Of a stretch of 33,590 bases of DNA, positions 15,858 through 23,285 are shown in pieces. Every line of letters starts with the position of its first letter. The stretch's first letter is position 1. The position numbers and the translations under genes are program-made. This stretch comes from Clostridium sp. CAG:1013. Its GTDB lineage: Bacteria; Bacillota; Clostridia; Oscillospirales; Acutalibacteraceae. Below the pieces are notes generated by a model, which saw only the letters and a list, made by a program, of their open reading frames with translations, had not been told where the DNA came from and made no database searches. The DNA is taken from contig HF972671.1 in assembly GCA_000432995.1 (NCBI GenBank), positions 1 to 33,590 on the forward strand, written 5' to 3'.

Positions 15858-17792
15858 ATGCTTGACACGCTATTTTCATCAAAAAAAATTGGTAACTGCC
15901 AAATCCCCAATCGGCTGGTGGTACCTGCTATGGTGACCAACTTCTGTACAGAAGATGGTATGGTGACTGACCGGTTCCTCAAATATATTGAGGAAAAGGC
16001 TAAAGGTGGTTGGGGCCTGATTATCACAGAGGACTACGCTGTAAACGAGAATGCAAAGGGCTATCGCTTTATTCCCGGCTTGTATAACGACGGTCAAATT
16101 GAGGGGAATAAGAAACTGACCCAGGTTGTACACCAGTACGGTTCTAAGATCTTCTGTCAGATATATCATCCCGGTCGGCAGTCTACTCACTTTGTCAACG
16201 GTGGCGTACAGCCCATCGCTCCCTCTGCTACTATGGATCCCTTGCTTCAGGAAATGCCCCGGGAGATTACCGTGGAGGAAATTCACCAAATCGTCAAAGA
16301 TTTCGGAGAGTGTGCCCGCCGTGCTAAGGAGTCTGGATTTGATGGAATCGAGATCCATGCTGCCCACGGCTATCTTATTGCAGAGTTTCTTTCCACCTAC
16401 ACCAATAAGCGGGTGGACGAATATGGCGGCTGTTTTGACAATCGTGTTCGCTTTCTGGATGAAATTTATGCGGTGGTGCGCCAAGCTGTGGGAGCGGATT
16501 TCCCGGTAATCGTCCGCATTTCTGTAAACGAGTATCTTTTGGGTGGCCGAACTGAGGCGGAAAGTTTTGTGCTTGCCCGACATTGTGAAGAACTGGGATT
16601 TGATGCGGTTCACATCTCCAATGGTATGTATGCAAGCCCTGTCTTGAAGCAGATTATTGCTCCTATGTTTACAGAACATGCATTGAATATGCAGGGAGCT
16701 CAGCAGGTAAAAGAGCTGCTCACAGTGCCTGTGATTCTGACAAATCGTATTAACGATCCTCGCATGGCAGATACCCTTCTGAAAATGGGTAAGGCTGACT
16801 TTATCGGTATGGGACGTGGTTCTCTAGCAGATCCCTACTTGCCGGTTAAGGCACAAAACGGCCAGTTTGGAGAGATTCGGTATTGCATTGGATGCTTGCA
16901 GGGTTGCGAGCAGCGACTCTTTGAGGGTACAAGTGTTAGTTGTTTGGTTAATCCCCGTATTGGTCGAGAATATGAAAGTGACCTGACTTCTACCCAGTCA
17001 CCCAAAAAAGTGATGGTAATTGGTGGTGGTCCCGGTGGTTTGATGGCAGCGGAAACAGCAGCCAAAGTAGGACATAAGGTTTCCTTGTACGAAAAAAATG
17101 GGGATTTAGGCGGTCAGTTTAAGAGCGCAGCCTATCCCATTGGCAAGGGTGAGTTGTCCACTGTGGTTTCTTCCTTGCGCCAAAGTCTGGTTGATCTGCA
17201 AGTCTCGATTCATCTGAATACGGAGGTCACCCAAGAGCTCTTGGAGAAAGAAAAGCCTGACGCAGTAATTTTGGCAACAGGTGCCACGCCGGTTACTCCC
17301 AAAATTCCTGGAATTGACGGCCAAAACGTTGTGGTTGCAGAGGATGTTCTTTTGGGTAAGTCTACAGTGAAGCCGGGTCCTGTGGTGGTCTGCGGTGGCG
17401 GAGAAGTGGGCGGTGAGGTTGCTCAGTTTGTGGCCGAATCTCATCCCGATGTGACTATCCTGGAGATGCAGGACGACATTCTCAACGATATGATGATTTT
17501 TACTCGCAAGTGTTTGGTACAGTATCTGAAGGACGCTCATGTGAAAGTGCAGACTCGCGCCAAAGTAGAAACTATCAGCGAAGAAGGTGTGACTTATTCC
17601 AATGAGTCCGGGGAAAAGGTGACAGTTCCCGCTACCACGGTGATCTCTGCATTTGGTTATCGGGCATACAATCCTCTGGAAGAAACCGCCAAGGGCCTCT
17701 GCAGCAACGTTGTGGTGATTGGAGGCGCTGTAAAGGCGGGTAATGCCTTAACTGCTATGGAAGAGGGGTATAAGGCAGCTTTGAGCTTATAA
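15858..17792 (+). CDS. Old Yellow Enzyme-type NAD(P)H:flavin oxidoreductase with Fe-S cluster and FAD domain
   Basis: A 644-residue protein of the 2,4-dienoyl-CoA reductase / 2-enoate reductase / BaiCD-BaiH / trimethylamine dehydrogenase group. Residues about 1-340 form the FMN barrel (GFDGIEIHAAHGYLIAEFLS, then TNKRVDEYGG). The Cys cluster CIGCLQGC with a later SCLVNPR binds [4Fe-4S]. Residues about 375-640 form a dinucleotide-binding half, with VMVIGGGPGGLMAAE for FAD and a second GGGEVGGEVA site for NAD(P)H. It would reduce an activated C=C bond in the cytoplasm. AGAGG spaces well to the ATG at 15858, whereas the ATG at 15849 touches it. The gene stands alone behind a MerR-type promoter, so the substrate is probably an inducing electrophile, bile acid-like or phenolic compound; this is not decidable from sequence. 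Confidence 0.9.
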   Translation: MLDTLFSSKKIGNCQIPNRLVVPAMVTNFCTEDGMVTDRFLKYIEEKAKGGWGLIITEDYAVNENAKGYRFIPGLYNDGQIEGNKKLTQVVHQYGSKIFCQIYHPGRQSTHFVNGGVQPIAPSATMDPLLQEMPREITVEEIHQIVKDFGECARRAKESGFDGIEIHAAHGYLIAEFLSTYTNKRVDEYGGCFDNRVRFLDEIYAVVRQAVGADFPVIVRISVNEYLLGGRTEAESFVLARHCEELGFDAVHISNGMYASPVLKQIIAPMFTEHALNMQGAQQVKELLTVPVILTNRINDPRMADTLLKMGKADFIGMGRGSLADPYLPVKAQNGQFGEIRYCIGCLQGCEQRLFEGTSVSCLVNPRIGREYESDLTSTQSPKKVMVIGGGPGGLMAAETAAKVGHKVSLYEKNGDLGGQFKSAAYPIGKGELSTVVSSLRQSLVDLQVSIHLNTEVTQELLEKEKPDAVILATGATPVTPKIPGIDGQNVVVAEDVLLGKSTVKPGPVVVCGGGEVGGEVAQFVAESHPDVTILEMQDDILNDMMIFTRKCLVQYLKDAHVKVQTRAKVETISEEGVTYSNESGEKVTVPATTVISAFGYRAYNPLEETAKGLCSNVVVIGGAVKAGNALTAMEEGYKAALSL

Positions 17793-17997
17793 ACGAAACA
17801 GAATTGAACGAGGGAAAGCGGAGTGAACAAGTTCGCTAAGTTTTCTCTCACTTTTCTGGGTTGCGTATTTGTTGAGTTTGATCAATGAAAAAGTTTCTAT
17901 TCTACCATTGGCAGTGTTGCAAAAGTCTTTCTCTAGATGATGAATGAGAATGACGCAACCCTAACGGGCGAGAGATACAGCCTGCCAAAGGTTTTAG

Positions 17998-18034
17998 AAA
18001 AAACCAGCCAGGGCAATTCTGCCTTGGCTGGTTT
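17998..18034 (-). terminator. Terminator of the first serine recombinase gene
   Basis: A 15-bp stem (AAACCAGCCAGGGCA with TGCCTTGGCTGGTTT, one wobble) around an ATTC loop, followed on the minus strand by a run of T. It begins directly next to the recombinase stop codon at 18035-18037. Confidence 0.85.
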
Positions 18035-19561
18035 CTATATGTTCCACACGATTTGCGTACTTCCGTCTTCAAAGATCACAATCTTGTGGATCATGATCAT
18101 AGCAACTGCCTTTTTCTTGGCGTAATCAGCGTTTTTCCAGAGTTTTACCAGATTTACATTGGACTTCGATTCCTGATCCTGACTTTTTAATGTCTCTATA
18201 CGCTCTTGTAGGGCTAAACGGTCTTGTTTCAGTTGAGTGGATTTCTGGTTGGCAATGGCCAATAGTGCTTCGTTAAATCCACCTGTTAACATGGTATCCA
18301 ACAACTGCTTCTCAGACTGTTCGATTGCTTTGATTTTCAAATTCAGATCGTTAATTTCTGCGCAATTTTCTTTGCTAAAGAGTGGGTTTGTGAATTTTAG
18401 GTCTGCCAGCTTCATTGCGATGCAGTCGTTGACCATATTTTCCAAATCTTTCGCATAAATGGATACTCTCGGCCCAGTGCAGATCTTCTTGTGAGATTTC
18501 CCTGTACAGTTAAAGTAACGGCGTATTTCACCACTATGGTTTGCTTTTCCCTTTATTGTGGTCATGGTGTGTCCGCATTTCTCACACACTACTTTACCAG
18601 CCAGCCAGCTGGTTGGGTTATTGTAGCTGTTGGTGATTTTTCGGTTTGTTTCCAGTTTCCGCTGGCATTTAAGCCAGATATGAGAATCTACGATTCCAGG
18701 ATGAGATAGCACTACTAGCTTCATATCTGACCAGTCGGGATTAGCGATGTTGTGTTTTGTGCGGCCATACAGCTGTGCGCCACATTTTCCCGTGAACAGA
18801 GACGGGTCACTGATAATCTGTGTCCCATGAAGGTCAAAATAGTCGTACACAGCGGAATCAGCTTTGACATAAATGGGGTTTTTGAGGAGTGTGGATAGCT
18901 TTGATGTTGTCCAATGGCTTCCGTCTAATGGCTGTTTTCCTTCTGTTACCAAACGATCCAACAACTTGCGCAAGGAAATAAATTCTTGTCCATAGACTTC
19001 AAAAATGTATTGTACCTGCTGAGCTTGAGAGGGAAGAGGATTCAGCTTTTTTGTTTTGATATTGTGGAGGACAGTAGGAACCAACTCGAATCCATAGGGT
19101 TGACGCCCGCCCATGTAAAATCCCATTTCACTGCGGTGGGCGTAGGCTTGAGAGACCCGGTTGATGATGGAAGTCCGCTCAAACTCTGCGAATACCATTA
19201 AGATTTTGACGATTAAGTCCCCATAGGGCGAGGAAGTGTCAAAAGACTCTTGGGAGGAAACAAACTCTACTTTATTTTCTTTGAATTCCTGAAGGATGTT
19301 CATGAAGTCAGATAGCGAACGGCTGATACGATCCAGCTTGTAAACGATCACCTTGCTGATTTTTCCTTTGCGGATCAACTTCATCATTTTCTGGAATCCG
19401 TCTCGGTTGACATTTCCCCCAGAGAATCCGTTATCTATAAAGGTTACCGTCTTTTCACCACGTTCTTCAGGTTTAATCATCATTTTGCAATATTCAATTT
19501 GTGTTTCGCAACTGATGCTGTTTTCTCGCTCCACTGATTTGCGGGCATAAAGGGCAAGCAA
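18035..19561 (-). CDS. Large serine recombinase (site-specific integrase)
   Basis: A 508-residue large serine recombinase that would cut and rejoin DNA through a covalent phosphoserine. The resolvase domain starts at once with LALYARKS (nucleophile Ser9) and continues through YKLDRISRSLSDF and FAEFERTSIINR. It is followed by the recombinase domain (GRQPYGFEL onward), a zinc-ribbon region (CEKCGHTM, then a later Cys pair) and a C-terminal coiled coil. The length is normal, so the enzyme looks intact. The start is TTG at 19559-19561, with AAGGAGGAG 10 nt upstream; no ATG fits the N-terminus. A 50-aa gene lies just upstream on the same strand. It probably drove an earlier integration, and no matching element body is left beside it. 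Confidence 0.93.
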   Translation of the reverse strand: MLALYARKSVERENSISCETQIEYCKMMIKPEERGEKTVTFIDNGFSGGNVNRDGFQKMMKLIRKGKISKVIVYKLDRISRSLSDFMNILQEFKENKVEFVSSQESFDTSSPYGDLIVKILMVFAEFERTSIINRVSQAYAHRSEMGFYMGGRQPYGFELVPTVLHNIKTKKLNPLPSQAQQVQYIFEVYGQEFISLRKLLDRLVTEGKQPLDGSHWTTSKLSTLLKNPIYVKADSAVYDYFDLHGTQIISDPSLFTGKCGAQLYGRTKHNIANPDWSDMKLVVLSHPGIVDSHIWLKCQRKLETNRKITNSYNNPTSWLAGKVVCEKCGHTMTTIKGKANHSGEIRRYFNCTGKSHKKICTGPRVSIYAKDLENMVNDCIAMKLADLKFTNPLFSKENCAEINDLNLKIKAIEQSEKQLLDTMLTGGFNEALLAIANQKSTQLKQDRLALQERIETLKSQDQESKSNVNLVKLWKNADYAKKKAVAMIMIHKIVIFEDGSTQIVWNI

Positions 19562-19599
19562 ATTTGATACTCTCCTCCTTCTGTATTTAGAATCATAAG

Positions 19600-19752
19600 T
19601 CAGCCAGAAGTTTTCTTAGGCTTTGTTAATGCAAGTGTCAGCTCTTCCAAGATCCGTTCACGTTGTGGTTGTTCATCCGGCAGGAGTGTCAAATGCTCAA
19701 CACGATGCCGGACGGATTTGATATCTATATACTCTTCGGGCAGTTTCTCCAT
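19600..19752 (-). CDS. Small 50-aa protein upstream of the serine recombinase
   Basis: ATG at 19750-19752 to TGA at 19600-19602 encodes 50 residues beginning MEKLPEEYIDIKSVRHRVEH and ending KPKKTSG. A textbook AGGAGG lies 6 nt before the ATG, and the frame stops 38 nt before the recombinase start, so the two are probably co-transcribed. It is charged, soluble and mostly helical in appearance. I do not know the family; small proteins in this position often assist recombination direction, but that is inference. Confidence 0.7.
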   Translation of the reverse strand: MEKLPEEYIDIKSVRHRVEHLTLLPDEQPQRERILEELTLALTKPKKTSG

Positions 19753-19810
19753 CGCATACCTCCTGTGGGGGGAAGGTTGGGTTTAGGCAGCCTTCATTCG
19801 ATATAAGGAT

Positions 19811-20068
19811 ATGCGTGAGATCTCGGCATATTTCAAGAACGATCAGCGCAAGAACGTCTTAGCAGGTATCGAAATGCTACAGCTGTGTAGTGGTTTTATT
19901 CCTGTTTGAGTTAGATGCATGGACGTTTGAAAAAGCGCTGCATCCCATGAGTCCCAAGGAGTACAGCGCTTTACTTAAGTTGTTCGTTTCGGCGAAGGGC
20001 TTCGCCTGATGACCGACAAACTAGACTCCAAAAACTTCTACGCGTTCAATCCCTCTTTCGACAAGTAA
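19811..20068 (+). pseudogene. Possible degenerate coding remnants
   Basis: Short protein-like pieces appear in different frames on the plus strand. They include EISAYFKNDQRKNVLAGIEM near 19817, LHPMSPKEYSALLKLFVSAKG near 19950, and MTDKLDSKNFYAFNPSFDK ending in TAA at 20066-20068. A single frameshift near 20010 would join the last two. None is recognised, no start with a ribosome site is visible, and the whole is best read as the eroded end of a mobile-element gene. Low confidence. Confidence 0.25.
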
Positions 20069-20080
20069 AAAGGGAAGCAA

Positions 20081-20117
20081 CAGAAAAACCGCGCCGGTTT
20101 AGTCGACGCGGTTTTCT
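20081..20117 (-). terminator. Terminator of the second MerR gene
   Basis: CAGAAAAACCGCG and CGCGGTTTTCTG pair with CG.CG extension around a short loop. On the minus strand it is followed by T-rich sequence. It lies 12 nt after the stop of the MerR gene at 20129. Confidence 0.75.
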
Positions 20118-20128
20118 GCTGTGTTCAG

Positions 20129-20947
20129 TTACTTAACATAGAATAAGATCTTGGTAAGATATTCGCTCTCGTCGCCGGTGGTGATATAGTCGTTGACGCA
20201 GAACTCATAAGAATCTGACAGAATCTCCAGGTTGTTTTCTTTACAAAATTTTAGCAGCTTCTCATACGAACTCCCAATGGAAAGGTAATCCCCTCGATGG
20301 TATACCGTGGCGCATTTCCCGGCAGGGAGCCGGTGGATATCCTCTGTGGTGTCGGCAGCCTCAATGGGGAGGAACACGAAGGAAGCAGCGGTGTAATTCT
20401 TTGCCAAAATACGCTGGTATGGTACGATTACCCCACTTTGGAAAAAGATGGGAAGGCCCTCTTGGAAGGATTGGGCAAAGCACTGCTTTGTGGCGATGCT
20501 GATCTCCCGAAGGGTGTAAGGGGGCTCCACGGGTCTTGTTAGCAGGTACTGCGCCGGGATCTCCTCAACTCGGGGTGTTCCTGCTTCCTCCTTGGAAAGG
20601 GAAGCCTTTTCCAGTTGAGCGCAGCGCTGGAACAGTCGGCTACGGATTAGGTGCAGTTCTTCCAGTTCCCAGTCCAGGACTTCCACCTGGCGGCGAAGTA
20701 CCTTTAAACTGCTGCCGGTGGTGTAGTCCTGTAAAAGTTCCTTGATGCTCTGCAAGGAAAGGCCGCACTTTTTCAAAATAAGGATGGTGTCCAACTGGTC
20801 CAACTGACTGGCACTGTAATAGCGGTAACCGTTGTTGGGATCTACATAGGCGGGACGGAACAGTCCGGTCTTATCGTAGAAGATGAGGGTCTGCTTTGAG
20901 ATGTTCTGATATTTAGAGAGCTCTCCGATCGAAAAATAATTTTCCAT
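20129..20947 (-). CDS. MerR-family regulator with GyrI/BmrR-like C-terminal domain
   Basis: A 272-residue protein. Residues 1-75 are a MerR winged helix (YFSIGELSKYQNISKQTLIF, then NNGYRYYSASQLDQLD). A coiled-coil dimer helix follows (about 80-120, VEVLDWELEELHLIRSRLFQ), and the rest is a ligand-binding domain of the GyrI/BmrR type. The ATG at 20945-20947 begins the family N-terminus; a longer frame from 20992 would overlap the divergent promoter. It is divergent from the YitT-like gene, whose promoter has a 19-bp spacer filled by a palindrome, so direct activation of that gene is the likely role. This class often senses hydrophobic cations or drugs. Confidence 0.88.
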   Translation of the reverse strand: MENYFSIGELSKYQNISKQTLIFYDKTGLFRPAYVDPNNGYRYYSASQLDQLDTILILKKCGLSLQSIKELLQDYTTGSSLKVLRRQVEVLDWELEELHLIRSRLFQRCAQLEKASLSKEEAGTPRVEEIPAQYLLTRPVEPPYTLREISIATKQCFAQSFQEGLPIFFQSGVIVPYQRILAKNYTAASFVFLPIEAADTTEDIHRLPAGKCATVYHRGDYLSIGSSYEKLLKFCKENNLEILSDSYEFCVNDYITTGDESEYLTKILFYVK

Positions 20948-20955
20948 GATGCACC

Positions 20956-20986
20956 TTGACAATATAGTTACTATATCCTTTATTAT
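20956..20986 (+). promoter_or_regulatory. MerR-type promoter with perfect palindrome in a 19-bp spacer
   Basis: TTGACA (20956-20961) and TATTAT (20981-20986) are 19 bp apart. ATATAGT-T-ACTATAT, a perfect palindrome, occupies 20962-20976. This is the standard architecture of a MerR-activated promoter. It faces the YitT-like gene, and the MerR gene starts 9 bp away on the other strand. Confidence 0.85.
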
Positions 20987-21021
20987 AGTCATTGAAAGGA
21001 AAATTACAAGGAGGCGTTATT

Positions 21022-21657
21022 TTGCGTACCTTACATCCGGGAAAGCTGCTGGAAGGGCTTTCCTGGCAGAAAATCTGGTGGATCGTCTTAGGAGCGGCTA
21101 TTTGCTCCTTCGGCATCCACAACATCCATCAGCAGACCGGCATCACCGAGGGAGGTGTGATCGGGGCCATGCTGCTGTTGGAGCACTGGCTTGGGATCTC
21201 CCCGGCATACATCACGCCGGTGCTGGATATCCTGTGTTATCTGCTGGCGTTTAAATACTTGGGCGGGATGTTTATTCGCACGTCCATTATCTCCACGCTG
21301 AGTGTTTCGCTGTTCTACAAACTGTGGGAGCAGTTTCCTCCCATGCTGCCCGATCTGTCCGCGTATCCTTTGGTTGCCGCCGTTTTAGGAGGTCTGTTTG
21401 TGGGCATCGGCGTGGGGCTTATTGTACGCCAGGGTGGATCCAGTGGTGGAGATGACGCTTTGGCACTGGTGATCTCCAAAGTGACTCGTCTGCGCCTTTC
21501 CATGGCGTATCTTTTTACAGACTTGACAGTTCTGGCTCTTTCACTGACTTATATTCCCATCAGCCGCATTGCTTTTTCTGTGGTGACCGTAACCCTTTCC
21601 TCGTTCCTCATCGATCAGGTGCAGCGTTTTCAGCTGCGCCGACCTCAGAAGGCGTAA
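21022..21657 (+). CDS. YitT-family (DUF161) membrane protein, short form
   Basis: A 211-residue polytopic membrane protein with about five or six hydrophobic segments. The family mark is the glycine-rich RQGGSSGGDDALALVISK stretch near residue 140, together with the N-terminal GIHNIHQQTGITEGGVIG. The C-terminal soluble DUF2179 domain found in many YitT proteins is absent. The start is TTG at 21022 with AAGGAGG 7 nt upstream; another TTG at 20992 would lie too close to the promoter. Function of the family is not established; transport or envelope roles have been suggested. Control by the divergent MerR regulator suggests a response to a drug-like compound. Confidence 0.83.
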   Translation: MRTLHPGKLLEGLSWQKIWWIVLGAAICSFGIHNIHQQTGITEGGVIGAMLLLEHWLGISPAYITPVLDILCYLLAFKYLGGMFIRTSIISTLSVSLFYKLWEQFPPMLPDLSAYPLVAAVLGGLFVGIGVGLIVRQGGSSGGDDALALVISKVTRLRLSMAYLFTDLTVLALSLTYIPISRIAFSVVTVTLSSFLIDQVQRFQLRRPQKA

Positions 21658-21691
21658 AACTGTTTTAGAGAAAGAAATGTTCGCTATTCTC

Positions 21692-21720
21692 TTGCCAAAT
21701 GAAAGGATCCATGCTATTAT
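21692..21720 (+). promoter_or_regulatory. tRNA promoter
   Basis: TTGCCA (21692-21697), a 17-bp spacer and TATTAT (21715-21720) lie 17 nt before the tRNA gene, where a stable-RNA promoter is expected. Confidence 0.7.
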
Positions 21721-21737
21721 ATTTTGGTTAAGGAAAG

Positions 21738-21814
21738 GGACCATTAGCTCAGTTGGTTAGAGCAGTCGGCTCATAACCGATCGGTCCGGGGTTCGAGTCC
21801 CTGATGGTCCACCA
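21738..21814 (+). tRNA. tRNA with CAT anticodon (Met or lysidine-type Ile2)
   Basis: A 77-nt cloverleaf with a 7-bp acceptor stem (GGACCAT / ATGGTCC), D arm AGCTCAGTTGGTTAGAGC, anticodon loop CTCATAA giving CAT, T arm CGGGG-TTCGAGT-CCCTG and encoded CCA. A CAT anticodon is used by both methionine and lysidine-modified isoleucine tRNAs. The body (GGACC start, GCTCAGTTGGTTAGAGCAG) is like Gram-positive tRNAs of either type, so I leave the identity open. Its 3' end is a candidate attachment site for the element that follows. Confidence 0.95.
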
Positions 21815-21815
21815 G
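21808..21815. other. Candidate attL: 8-bp repeat at the tRNA 3' end
   Basis: TCCACCAG at the tRNA terminus recurs at 30321-30328 inside the C-terminal tail of the second serine recombinase. The 8.5 kb between them carries all the conjugative-element-type genes of this part of the window. The repeat is short, which suits serine integrases but also allows chance. Confidence 0.45.
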
Positions 21816-21887
21816 ATGGACATTACACGAACACCTACTTTTTCAAAGGCGGCTTTGCCGTAAGGGTGTGGCTGTGATGTCAACAAT

Positions 21888-21930
21888 AGATAAACGGAGC
21901 TTGCGGCCATGCCGCAGGCTCCGTTTATCT
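21888..21930. terminator. Long hairpin downstream of the tRNA
   Basis: AGATAAACGGAGC and TGCGGC pair with GCCGCA and GCTCCGTTTATCT around CAT, with one T/G offset. It has only a modest T-rich tail (GTTTGT). It could end tRNA transcription or protect the gene at 21992 from antisense reading. Confidence 0.6.
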
Positions 21931-21991
21931 GTTTGTATGTAATATGCCACTATTTTTAAGTAACGGGCAAGAAATGCTTAGAAGAAAGGAA

Positions 21992-22639
21992 TTATTTCAT
22001 TGACTTGATCGCCTGTTTAATGTCATTCACAAAGAAAGCAAGAAGATTTCCTTTTTTTGTACGCTTTAATCCTAGATCCTTTCTCATTTCATTCATAATA
22101 TCTTCTAATACTAAAAGATTTTTTCGAGCCAACTCTGGGTTTGCGCTATTCTCACGGAACTGCACCCACTTCTTTACTACTTTTGAGGATCCCCATAAAG
22201 TAATCTGCTTTGAAAACACTGACAAGTCTGCTAGCATTTGTGCCTCTGTATAACTGTTTGGTTTTTTTGAGTTCTGCTGGATTTTATAAACCATGTCAAC
22301 AAATTGGCCATACGGTTCTTCCCGTTTCTTTGCCAGATATTCTTGACGACTCCGTTTATAGTCGATGCGTTTTGCAATAATGGAACTAATCAGGACACCA
22401 ACAATGGAAACACAACCGGTAATTAGTGCAACAATAATGACTGCATCAAGTTTGGAGGCAAGTGAGGCTAGCCACTCTGCCGCGACAGTTATTGAGGATT
22501 TTGCAGCTTGGAGAAACCAGCATATTATAGCTCCTGAAATCGCAACCAAAAAAAGCAAGAGGAGTAGTCCAAGCAAGAAATTTAATTTGGGATGTCTCGC
22601 CGAAAACGGCATACTTTTCTCTGTTGGCTTTTGTTTCAT
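21992..22639 (-). CDS. Unknown membrane protein, AT-rich
   Basis: A 215-residue protein that I do not recognise. It has a basic N-terminus, a strong hydrophobic segment at about 19-43 (FLLGLLLLLFLVAISGAIIC), a second at about 66-90 (AVIIVALITGCVSIVGVLIS), and then a 125-residue charged cytoplasmic domain rich in Lys, Glu and Gln (KRIDYKRSRQEYLAKKREEP). No catalytic motif is visible. Its start has no clear ribosome site, and its codons are markedly more AT-rich than those of its neighbours, which suggests recent acquisition. It stands alone between the tRNA and the element's regulatory genes. Cargo or a defence-type membrane effector are possible, but nothing in the sequence proves a function. 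Confidence 0.7.
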   Translation of the reverse strand: MKQKPTEKSMPFSARHPKLNFLLGLLLLLFLVAISGAIICWFLQAAKSSITVAAEWLASLASKLDAVIIVALITGCVSIVGVLISSIIAKRIDYKRSRQEYLAKKREEPYGQFVDMVYKIQQNSKKPNSYTEAQMLADLSVFSKQITLWGSSKVVKKWVQFRENSANPELARKNLLVLEDIMNEMRKDLGLKRTKKGNLLAFFVNDIKQAIKSMK

Positions 22640-22759
22640 ATTTCATTCTAACCATCCATTTTTTGATTCTATTATATAATATCACGATTCAAATCAAAAG
22701 TCACCTGTTTACATACGCTGATTGTTATTATCCATTTTTAGAATCACAGAGTTTATTGT

Positions 22760-22811
22760 AAGAAGCAAAGGGATGACCGATTCTATTTTCTCGGTCATCC
22801 CTTTGCTTCTT
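22760..22811. repeat. Perfect 21-bp inverted repeat
   Basis: The arms 22760-22780 and 22791-22811 are exact reverse complements (ends AAGAAGC / GCTTCTT, inner GACCGA / TCGGTC) around a 10-nt loop. There is no clear T tract on either side. It separates the unknown membrane protein from the 57-aa gene. It may be a terminator of unusual form. Confidence 0.8.
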
Positions 22812-22842
22812 AAGGTTCATTATTCACAAAATTGTCCTGCAT

Positions 22843-23016
22843 CTATTTGATGTCAAAATATCTCCGTATCTCAGGCACCAAAAATCTTGCGAAAGATTCT
22901 ACAATGGACTGCGGGAGTTCAATATTATAATTGTTCTTCTGAGGTTGGCTATCAACTGCGATATGGGTTTCCTGATATTCAGTTTTCAAGGTGCAAGTCA
23001 AATCCGTTTGCGCCAT
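22843..23016 (-). CDS. Small 57-aa conserved-type protein of the conjugative-element module
   Basis: ATG at 23014-23016 to TAG at 22843-22845 encodes 57 residues beginning MAQTDLTCTLKTEYQETHIA and ending FLVPEIRRYFDIK. The composition is even and protein-like, and the QPQKNNYNIELPQSIVESFA middle resembles small proteins that accompany sigma factors in clostridial conjugative elements. AGAAAGG abuts the ATG, a poor spacing. It is the third gene of a minus-strand set after the sigma factor and the HTH protein. Function unknown. Confidence 0.6.
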   Translation of the reverse strand: MAQTDLTCTLKTEYQETHIAVDSQPQKNNYNIELPQSIVESFARFLVPEIRRYFDIK

Positions 23017-23045
23017 CCTTTCTGCGCCTATGCGCTGTAATATGT

Positions 23046-23285
23046 TTAATCTAGGTAAAATTGAAGTATAATGATCAGTAATTTACGCTCCAGGCGCCGG
23101 AATAAGTCAATATCCATTTGAATTCGGGAGAATCCTCTTTTATCCCGGATTGTTCGTTTGGAAAGAGCTGCTATGTAGCCGGAATAGCAACGCAGTACCA
23201 TGCGCACTGCATCAGGTTCTCCCCGCACAGCTGCCTCAATGATGGAATAGGGAATTAGTGTTGGGCGGAATCGGTTTCTATCCAT
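23046..23285 (-). CDS. Helix-turn-helix protein of conjugative-element type
   Basis: A 79-residue protein. The stretch NRFRPTLIPYSIIEAAVRGE followed by a DAVRMVLRCYSGYIAALS segment is the recognisable core of small HTH proteins found next to sigma-70-like genes in clostridial conjugative transposons. I chose the ATG at 23283-23285, which overlaps the sigma-factor stop by 8 bp; three more residues are possible upstream. Translational coupling to the sigma factor is likely. Expected role: DNA-binding control of element functions. Confidence 0.78.
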   Translation of the reverse strand: MDRNRFRPTLIPYSIIEAAVRGEPDAVRMVLRCYSGYIAALSKRTIRDKRGFSRIQMDIDLFRRLERKLLIIILQFYLD

